From an uncultured bacterium (lineage in GTDB: Bacteria > Bdellovibrionota_C > UBA2361 > CAKMMH01): 8,391 bases of DNA. Positions 1 through 5,219 of the stretch are shown one piece after another; the stretch's first letter is position 1, and every line of letters begins with the position of its first letter. The stretch lies in the NCBI GenBank assembly GCA_927798255.1, contig CAKMMH010000071.1, forward strand, positions 1 through 8,391. The letters run 5' to 3'. Below the pieces are notes generated by a model that was not told the origin of the DNA, ran no database searches, and worked only from the letters and a program-made list of their open reading frames with translations. A program made the position numbers and the translations under genes.

Positions 1-570
1 ATGGCTGAGTCTATGGATTTAGTGTGTCATACAGATAGTATAGCTCTTTGTAGTAGAATTTTAGAGCTTTCAAGAGTGCTTTTTGACGTAATTATTATTG
101 ATACTGGTGGAAGAATGGGACCTGCTACTGGAGCAGTAGTAAGAAATAGTGATAAAACTTTAATTGTTATTGATGATACGATTTTGGGACTAACAGCTGT
201 CGATCTTTATTTAAATTTTATTAAGAGTTTAGTTGGAACTCCAGATAGAATTAATTTTTTAATAAATCAATATACTGGAAATCTTCTTACAAAAAATCAG
301 ATTGAAGCTGAGTTAGAACCTATTCATAGGTTAGGACATGAGGTTTGGAGCTTAGATCCAGTGTATATGGACCCAAAAGCTAGCCTTTGGTCAGCTAGTG
401 GTAAGACGCTTTATAGTTTAGGTAATAGAAATACAAGAGTTGCTCTAGAAAAGATGGCTGTAATTCTAGGACTTACTATTCAACATGGCGTAGTAAAGAG
501 AGAAAACCAAGCAAATAATAACCAAAAAGAAAAAGGACATAAGTTTTTGAATTTTTTTAATAAAAAATAA
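1..570 (+). CDS. tadZ: TadZ/CpaE-like pilus localisation ATPase, C-terminal part (5' end cut by window)
   Basis: Tad pilus localisation protein of the MinD/ParA P-loop family; family members sit at the inner membrane and place the pilus machine in the cell. Seen: 189 residues equal to the second half of the ATPase fold. There is a beta strand ending in FDVIIIDTGG (residues 28-37, switch II region), a second strand TLIVIDD (53-59), and the RINFLINQY strand with its Asn (83-91), as in MinD relatives. The Walker A motif and any receiver-like N-terminal domain are absent, so the ATG at base 1 is most likely an internal Met and the gene starts upstream. After the fold comes an Asn/Gln/Lys-rich linker (about 166-178), then a short basic-hydrophobic tail KGHKFLNFFNKK (178-189) that resembles the membrane-targeting helix of MinD. 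Family assignment rests on the fold plus the Tad genes that follow. A generic MinD/ParA protein is the alternative, unlikely in this context. Confidence 0.82.
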   Translation: MAESMDLVCHTDSIALCSRILELSRVLFDVIIIDTGGRMGPATGAVVRNSDKTLIVIDDTILGLTAVDLYLNFIKSLVGTPDRINFLINQYTGNLLTKNQIEAELEPIHRLGHEVWSLDPVYMDPKASLWSASGKTLYSLGNRNTRVALEKMAVILGLTIQHGVVKRENQANNNQKEKGHKFLNFFNKK

Positions 571-662
571 TGTTTGTTATTTTTGTTAATATTTGAATCT
601 TTTTTTAAAAAAAAGAATCTTAATACTTAAATATATGAGGTTTGTATTTGCTGATTTTTTAG

Positions 663-709
663 TTTTAGTTTAAGTTGTAGTTATAAATAGCTATATTTGT
701 AAACTAAAA
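663..709. repeat. 10-bp inverted repeat in the flp leader
   Basis: TTTTAGTTTA (663-672) and TAAACTAAAA (700-709) are exact reverse complements separated by 27 bases. The spacer contains a perfect 8-base palindrome ATAGCTAT (687-694). The repeat lies 34 bases upstream of the flp start codon, so it could be a 5'-leader stem or an operator. AT-rich DNA makes chance repeats more likely, so function is unproven. Confidence 0.4.
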
Positions 710-730
710 ATTTAAATAATATATATATTA

Positions 731-736
731 AGGAGA
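731..736 (+). promoter_or_regulatory. Strong ribosome binding site for flp
   Basis: AGGAGA lies about 8 bases before the ATG at 744. It is one of the two good Shine-Dalgarno sequences in the window. It supports the choice of flp start and fits the high expression expected of a major pilin. The following gene, cpaB, has no comparable site. Confidence 0.75.
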
Positions 737-743
737 AAGTAAA

Positions 744-917
744 ATGTTAAGAATTTTTAGTAAGAAAGAAAAAGGTGCTTCACTAGTTGAGTACGCGTTA
801 CTAGTTGCTTTAATTGCATTAGGATCAATGGCTGCTATGAGATTACTGTCAAATAATATTTCAGGTGCATTCTCTCAATCAGGTAGTATATTACAAGATG
901 TAAGTAAAGCAGGTTAA
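744..917 (+). CDS. flp: Flp/Fap-type major pilin prepilin (57 aa)
   Basis: Structural subunit of the Tad (type IVc) pilus, made as a prepilin, cut by a TadV/CpaA-type peptidase and assembled into the fibre. Seen: a short basic leader MLRIFSKKEKG, then the Flp processing motif G11|A12-S-L-V-E16-Y17. The conserved Glu is at +5 and Tyr at +6 of the mature form. A hydrophobic helix follows (about 18-35, ALLVALIALGSMAAMRLL) and then a short Ser/Asn-rich C-terminus, for a mature length of 46 residues. Size and motif are typical of Flp pilins. A strong AGGAG site fixes the start. The gene follows tadZ and is followed 18 bases later by cpaB. Its prepilin peptidase is not in the window. Identification is firm despite the small size because the motif, helix and context all agree. 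Confidence 0.95.
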   Translation: MLRIFSKKEKGASLVEYALLVALIALGSMAAMRLLSNNISGAFSQSGSILQDVSKAG

Positions 918-935
918 TTTATTAAGTATTTTATT

Positions 936-1847
936 ATGAAGCCACTTAGTTCTCAACCAGATAATAATTCTAAGCTAATTTTTTTAGTTGCAATTGCTGT
1001 AATGCTTTTGCTAGGTGGCTTTCTTTTGATTTTTTTCGGATTTAGTAATAAATCTAATAATACCGGACAAAATTTTGATAATCCACAAAGTGAATTGAAT
1101 GATAATATAAATACTAGAGCAGAAAATAATGCAAATGTTGAAAGAACAGTTCAGGTTTTAGTTACAATAAGAGATATTAAAAATGGCGAAAAATTAGATC
1201 CTACAATGTTTAGGAAAGAAACAAGGCCAGAAAATTTTGTTAAACCTGATGATTATAGAGATTTTTCACAGATAGATGGTTTTTTTGCAAAATCAGATAT
1301 TGGATTTAGAGAAACTATAGACCCAAATAAAGTATCAAGAAAAAAACCAGTAAATACTATAACGGCTAATATTCCTGAAGGTTACAGAGCTGTTACAATT
1401 AATGTTGATGTGACAAGTAGTGTAGAAGGTTGGGCAAGAGCAGGAGCGTTTGTTGATGTTGTATGGAATTCAGTGATAAATGGAAAACCAGCTGCTACTG
1501 TAATTATTCAAAATGCAAAAATTTTATCAGCAGAAAGGCAAATTGAGGCTAATCCACAAGAGGGACAGGCTCCTGTTCCTAGTACTGTAACACTTCTTGT
1601 GCTTGCGGATGATGCAACAAAAATTCATCTTGCAGAAACCACTGGTAAGTTAAGTTTACAGTTAAGAGGGGACGATGCTGAAAAAGGATTTGGAGCAAGA
1701 ACTTCCCTTACAATAGATGATTTACTTGATAAGAATAATGGTAAAAAAGATAATAAAAAGTATGATGCTATTGTAAAAATTAAAGGTAAAAATGGTAAAA
1801 TGGAAAGGTGGGGATTAAAGGATGGAAGTCTTGTTCTAATTGAGTAA
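936..1847 (+). CDS. cpaB: Tad pilus assembly protein CpaB/RcpC
   Basis: Periplasmic, inner-membrane-anchored component of the Tad machine; family members are thought to work with the outer-membrane secretin. Seen: a cytoplasmic N-terminus, one membrane segment (about 14-36) and an Asn-rich linker (37-68). A SAF-like domain follows (about 71-140) containing TIRDIKNGEKLDPTMF. The RcpC/CpaB domain (about 141-246) holds IPEGYRAVTINVDVTSSVEGWARAGAFVDVVW and a LLVLADDATKIHLAETTGKLSLQLR stretch, in which family members carry a similar A..G.L.L.LR pattern. A Lys-rich linker then leads to a final beta segment ending KMERWGLKDGS. The length of 303 residues is usual. The start lies 18 bases after flp with no real Shine-Dalgarno, so translation may rely on coupling to flp. 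In many Tad loci the secretin gene follows cpaB; here the motor ATPase follows directly. Confidence 0.9.
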   Translation: MKPLSSQPDNNSKLIFLVAIAVMLLLGGFLLIFFGFSNKSNNTGQNFDNPQSELNDNINTRAENNANVERTVQVLVTIRDIKNGEKLDPTMFRKETRPENFVKPDDYRDFSQIDGFFAKSDIGFRETIDPNKVSRKKPVNTITANIPEGYRAVTINVDVTSSVEGWARAGAFVDVVWNSVINGKPAATVIIQNAKILSAERQIEANPQEGQAPVPSTVTLLVLADDATKIHLAETTGKLSLQLRGDDAEKGFGARTSLTIDDLLDKNNGKKDNKKYDAIVKIKGKNGKMERWGLKDGSLVLIE

Positions 1848-1865
1848 TTTTAAAAGAAGTTATAA

Positions 1866-3323
1866 ATGGCAAGAAATGAGACTAATGATGATTTAACAAG
1901 TTTGTTTTCTACAAGAAATAAGATGATAAATGAATCATCGCAAGGGGAGAATAATTCGTTAATGCCATCTGTATCTGGTGGAACTTCTTCTCGAGGTATT
2001 GCAAAAACTAATAAAAATGATTCAAAAGATTATTCTCAAGGAAATGATAGTTTTAAAAAGGAACTTTCAGAGACAGGTAATAGGGTATTAAAAGAAGCAA
2101 GAAGTGAGCTAGGGGAACTTTTAAACAAACAAAAAGAATCTAACAAAGCTATTGATGAGTCAACGATTATTAAAGCTGTAGAAAAGGTTATTGAAAAAAA
2201 TGAAGTTTCACTTCCTGACTTAGAAAAGGCTACTATTATTATTCATCTTCAAAAGGATTTGCTTGGTTGGGGAGTTTTACAGCCTCTTATAGATAATCCA
2301 GAAGTTACAGATATTCACGTTTATGATTATGCTACAGTCGTGCTTCAACGTGGTAAAGTTAGTGAAAGAACTCAGTATCGATGGCCATCAAAACAAGTTT
2401 ATATAGCATTTATTGATAGGCTTCTTTTAAGACTTGGAAAATCACTATCTACTCAGCAACACACGGTTGATGCTGCGCTTCCAAATGGAATAAGAATTTG
2501 TGCAATTCACGAGAGTGTTTGTGGTTCAAGAGGTCCACTTTTAAGTATTCGTGTACCAAGAGTTAGTAAAGTATCACTTGAAAGTATCGTATCATACCAA
2601 ATGGCACCACCATTAATTGTTAGGTATTTAGCAGCACTTGTAAAATGTGGTATTTGTACATTTATGATAGCAGGAGAAACTGGTACTGGTAAAACGACTA
2701 TTATGAAATGTCTTGCAACTCAATTTGGTGAAACTGAGTCAATTGTAGCTGTTGAAGATACTCCAGAACTTAATTTACAACATGAGTATTTTAGATCCCT
2801 TGTATCTCGTCCACCAAACAGCGAGGGAAAAGGTGAAGTTACACTTCAAGAGCATATAAAAACTACTCTTCGTATGACACCAAACAGGGTACTACTTGGT
2901 GAAATGAGAACTCCATTTGCTGCAGAAGCTTTCTTAGAAGGTGTCCAAACAGGTCACGTTGGAATGAGTACAATTCACGCTCGTAATGCTAGAGAAACTC
3001 TTACAAGACTTGAAGGACTTTTAGGACGTGCTCAACAGTCAGTTTCTACTGAGATTTTAAGGCAGCAAATCGCGCTTGCTGTAGATGTTGTTGTTTGGCT
3101 TTTTAGAGAAAAAGAAACAGGAAAACCAAGAGTAGGGGAAATAATTGAAGTTGGACACTGTGTTGAAGGTGTAATTCAAACGCGTCCTATGTTTTCAATT
3201 TTAAAAACAGGAAAGGATCCTCTTTGGAGAGTTGACTCTTGGGCAAGTTTCTTTGATGAAGAGCTAGCAGAATACGGAATATTTCTAGGAGATGCGCCTC
3301 CTGAGATTAGTTTAAAAGACTAG
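1866..3323 (+). CDS. tadA: Tad pilus assembly motor ATPase TadA/CpaF
   Basis: Hexameric secretion ATPase of the type II/IV (VirB11-like) superfamily that powers Flp pilus assembly from the cytoplasm. Seen in order: a long polar N-terminal extension (1-65) and a charged helical stretch (66-115). The CpaF N-terminal domain follows, with GWGVLQPLIDNPEVTDIHV (134-152) and VDAALPNGIRICAI (201-214). The nucleotide-binding core has Walker A GETGTGKT (270-277, Lys276), the Asp box VAVEDTPEL (294-302, Glu297), Walker B-like RVLLGEMR (341-348, Glu346) and the His box TGHVGMSTIHAR (362-373, His364 and His371). All catalytic motifs are intact. The length of 485 residues is a little above the usual size, owing to the Asn/Ser-rich N-terminus. 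The start has a weak GAAG site 6 bases upstream and lies 18 bases after cpaB. GTP/DNA-transfer VirB11 is ruled out by the TadB/TadC neighbours. Confidence 0.96.
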   Translation: MARNETNDDLTSLFSTRNKMINESSQGENNSLMPSVSGGTSSRGIAKTNKNDSKDYSQGNDSFKKELSETGNRVLKEARSELGELLNKQKESNKAIDESTIIKAVEKVIEKNEVSLPDLEKATIIIHLQKDLLGWGVLQPLIDNPEVTDIHVYDYATVVLQRGKVSERTQYRWPSKQVYIAFIDRLLLRLGKSLSTQQHTVDAALPNGIRICAIHESVCGSRGPLLSIRVPRVSKVSLESIVSYQMAPPLIVRYLAALVKCGICTFMIAGETGTGKTTIMKCLATQFGETESIVAVEDTPELNLQHEYFRSLVSRPPNSEGKGEVTLQEHIKTTLRMTPNRVLLGEMRTPFAAEAFLEGVQTGHVGMSTIHARNARETLTRLEGLLGRAQQSVSTEILRQQIALAVDVVVWLFREKETGKPRVGEIIEVGHCVEGVIQTRPMFSILKTGKDPLWRVDSWASFFDEELAEYGIFLGDAPPEISLKD

Positions 3324-3363
3324 CATAATATATATGTTTTTTAAAAAAAGGTTTTAAGAAAAA

Positions 3364-4293
3364 GTGTCTATTGAGGTTATACTAGGAATAATATTAATTC
3401 TTTTGTCAATAATTGTCGCTTGCGTGCTATTATTGTCTAATAATAATTCTAGTCATTCAAATTTTAAAAGTTTAAGTTCTCAAAAGAATAATAATGATAA
3501 TAATTTAGAAGATATTGATTTTGTAAAAGTAGAAAGAACTAGCAATGGAAAATATACTTTAAGACAAAAAATGATATATGCAAATTGGAAATTTCCTCCA
3601 ATCCTATTTAATATGTTTAGGTTTTCATTAGCAATTTTATGCTTTATGATAGCAAAGACCTATTTTAAGATTTTTTTATCTACTATTATTGCCTTTTTAG
3701 CTTTTAACTTTGCAAATGGTTTTTTAAACAGGGCAATAAAGAAAAGATTCGATGCATTTGATAAAGACTATCCAACATTTTTACAAACAATAGTAAGTTT
3801 ATTAAAATCTGGTATGAATGTACTTACTGCTATAGATTCAGCATCTGAGGGGCTAGAAGATACGTCACTTTTAAAAAGTGAAGTTAAGGTCATGATGGAA
3901 AGATTAAGAGCAGGAGTCGGTGAAGAAAAAGCTATTGGAAATTTTGGAGCAACAATTGATCATCCAGAAATTGAATTATTTATCCAAACTATAATTTTAG
4001 GAAAAAGCCTAGGTGGTTCTTTATCTATGACCCTTGATAGGCTTGCAGAACAAGTAAGAAAAAGACAATATTTTAGAGGCTCAGCAGTTGCTTCTATAGC
4101 ACAGCAAAAAGGATCTTTGTGGGTTATTTTATATTTATTATCAGGTTTAATTATTACAATTGGATGTAAAGCTCCAGATTTATTTGCTGTTGGATTGCAT
4201 AGCAATGGTGGTAGAATGGTCTTGGAAATAGGACTATGTATTATATTGCTTGGAATATTTTGGATTAAAAAAGTTATAAATATTAAGGTATAA
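3364..4293 (+). CDS. tadB: Tad pilus inner-membrane platform protein TadB
   Basis: One of the two GspF-like platform proteins on which the TadA motor is thought to act. Seen: an N-terminal membrane segment (about 5-24) and an Asn/Ser-rich cytoplasmic linker (25-60). A pair of hydrophobic segments follows (about 83-97 and 101-118). The T2SF domain (about 133-258) carries DYPTFLQTIVSLLKSGMNVLTAI and the typical GGSLSMTLDRLAEQVRKR (217-234). Two further membrane segments end the protein (about 251-268 and 286-301). The 309 residues are normal for TadB. The start is GTG at 3364, 40 bases after tadA; an AAAGG about 12 bases upstream is rather far, so initiation may be weak. A nearer in-frame ATG upstream (3334) meets a stop at 3355, so it cannot be the start. 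The gene is followed with no gap by tadC. Confidence 0.93.
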   Translation: MSIEVILGIILILLSIIVACVLLLSNNNSSHSNFKSLSSQKNNNDNNLEDIDFVKVERTSNGKYTLRQKMIYANWKFPPILFNMFRFSLAILCFMIAKTYFKIFLSTIIAFLAFNFANGFLNRAIKKRFDAFDKDYPTFLQTIVSLLKSGMNVLTAIDSASEGLEDTSLLKSEVKVMMERLRAGVGEEKAIGNFGATIDHPEIELFIQTIILGKSLGGSLSMTLDRLAEQVRKRQYFRGSAVASIAQQKGSLWVILYLLSGLIITIGCKAPDLFAVGLHSNGGRMVLEIGLCIILLGIFWIKKVINIKV

Positions 4294-5154
4294 ATGAATT
4301 TATTAATTGGTTTTATCATAATTTTTGCGATTATAACTTTTGTGTTATTTGTAGTAATTGTTTATTCGAATAAGAAAAATCAAGAAAAATCTACTCCTAA
4401 ATATTTATCAAATTCTTCTAAAAAAAATGTAGCAAAAAATAATACTGAATCAAAGAATGGTAAAGATGAAAGTTTAGAATCACTTTTTTACAGAGCTGGG
4501 ATCTTTGATGAAAAAGACAAGGCGGCTTTTAATAGGAAAAAAGTGCTTTATCCATTAATTTTTGGAATTATAGGAGCCATATTAGGGATTTATTATGGAG
4601 GATATTCACTTTTTCTAATGCCTACCTTAGGTGCATATCTTGGTTTAAAATTTCCAGGAAGAATACTAAATAAAAGAATAAAAGAAAGAGATGAAGATAT
4701 CTTATACTATTTACCACTTGTAATAGAGCAATTAGTTGTAGGAGTAAGTAGCGCACTTGATATAGGCCCATGTATAGCTTATGTCGTCGATATGGCAGAA
4801 AAAAGAGGAACACATAATCCTGTCACAATTCTTTTAAAACAAGTACAAATTTTAGTTAGATTTGGTGCATCATTAGATGACGCACTTGTAGATGTTGGTA
4901 AGCAATCAGGTCATAATGAACTTAAAAATAGCTTTTTACAACTTTCACAGGTTACAAAGCATGGTGGTGAAATTACGAAACAATTACAAGATCTTGGAAC
5001 AACAGTTACAAGACAACGTGAGATTATAATTGATGAACGTATAAAAAGATTGGAATTAAAAGCAACAGGCCCTGTATTTTTAGTATTTGCCGGCCATATG
5101 GCTATATTATTAGCATTCTTATTTATGGGGCTAGCAAAATCTCTTAGTAATTAA
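4294..5154 (+). CDS. tadC: Tad pilus inner-membrane platform protein TadC
   Basis: Second GspF-like platform protein, the partner of TadB. Seen: an N-terminal membrane segment (about 4-25), a Lys/Asn/Ser-rich linker (26-58) and YRAGIFD (66-72), which is like the start of many TadC cores. Two hydrophobic segments follow (about 85-104 and 105-119). The T2SF domain (about 136-258) contains YYLPLVIEQLVVGVSSALDI and HGGEITKQLQDLGTTVTRQRE, and a last membrane segment closes the protein (about 260-280). The 286 residues are typical. The start codon touches the tadB stop (TAA then ATG), and AAGG inside the end of tadB (4285-4288) sits 5 bases before it. This is strong evidence for translational coupling. 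The stop codon is the first base-pairing triplet of a hairpin described separately. N-terminal architecture matches TadB, as expected of paralogues. Confidence 0.93.
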   Translation: MNLLIGFIIIFAIITFVLFVVIVYSNKKNQEKSTPKYLSNSSKKNVAKNNTESKNGKDESLESLFYRAGIFDEKDKAAFNRKKVLYPLIFGIIGAILGIYYGGYSLFLMPTLGAYLGLKFPGRILNKRIKERDEDILYYLPLVIEQLVVGVSSALDIGPCIAYVVDMAEKRGTHNPVTILLKQVQILVRFGASLDDALVDVGKQSGHNELKNSFLQLSQVTKHGGEITKQLQDLGTTVTRQREIIIDERIKRLELKATGPVFLVFAGHMAILLAFLFMGLAKSLSN

Positions 5155-5193
5155 ATAAAACAATGTTATTGTTTTATTTAGATCTAAATAAAA
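5152..5193. promoter_or_regulatory. Overlapping palindromes between tadC and sctV (candidate attenuator or operator)
   Basis: Two perfect inverted repeats share one arm. The first is a 13-bp stem (5152-5164 with 5168-5180) around a 3-base loop GTT, starting in the tadC stop codon. The second is a 22-base perfect palindrome (5172-5193) centred on AGATCT. The element TAAATAAAA therefore occurs at 5152-5160 and again at 5185-5193, with its complement TTTTATTTA between (5172-5180). The two hairpins cannot form together. No T-tract follows, so a classical intrinsic terminator is not clear. A protein operator (the second palindrome as DNA) or a terminator/attenuator of Tad transcription (the first as RNA) are both possible. 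Confidence 0.55.
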
Positions 5194-5219
5194 TTTATTA
5201 AAAATCCGACATAATAGGC

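Larger units (their letters stand above)
571..743 (+). other. AT-rich intergenic leader between tadZ and flp
   Basis: No coding frame is convincing here. Near 595-619 the motif GAATC occurs twice, flanking a T7/A8 run. It can fold into a weak hairpin with one A-A mismatch, a poor candidate terminator for the upstream gene. Further on lies a 10-bp inverted repeat (663-672 with 700-709), then the flp ribosome binding site. No clear -35/-10 pair could be chosen because the DNA is almost all A and T. The length compared with the other gaps (0-40 bases inside the Tad cluster) suggests that transcription of flp and the downstream genes may begin here. That is inference. Confidence 0.45.

Noticed and set aside
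1..3. ATG at base 1 as the true start of the tadZ gene
   Set aside because: The protein would begin in the middle of a P-loop ATPase fold, without Walker A; the gene is cut by the window edge.
595..619. Intrinsic terminator after tadZ
   Set aside because: The T7/A8 hairpin has an internal mismatch and no following T-tract; too weak to annotate as a terminator.
639..652. Sigma-54-like promoter (GG ... TTGCT) before flp
   Set aside because: The distance between GG and GC is 9 bases, not the required 10, and the rest of the -24 element does not match.
3334..3357. Seven-codon frame (MFFKKRF) between tadA and tadB
   Set aside because: Made from T and A runs, no ribosome site, ends before tadB; chance.
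3960..4319. Minus-strand open frame within tadB
   Set aside because: Lies opposite a well-supported T2SF domain; no recognisable protein features and no ribosome site.
4622..4813. Minus-strand open frame within tadC
   Set aside because: Antisense shadow of a conserved gene with low-complexity product.
5210..5215. CATAAT as a -10 box for a leaderless sctV transcript
   Set aside because: No matching -35 at 16-18 bases; AT-rich sequence gives many such hexamers.
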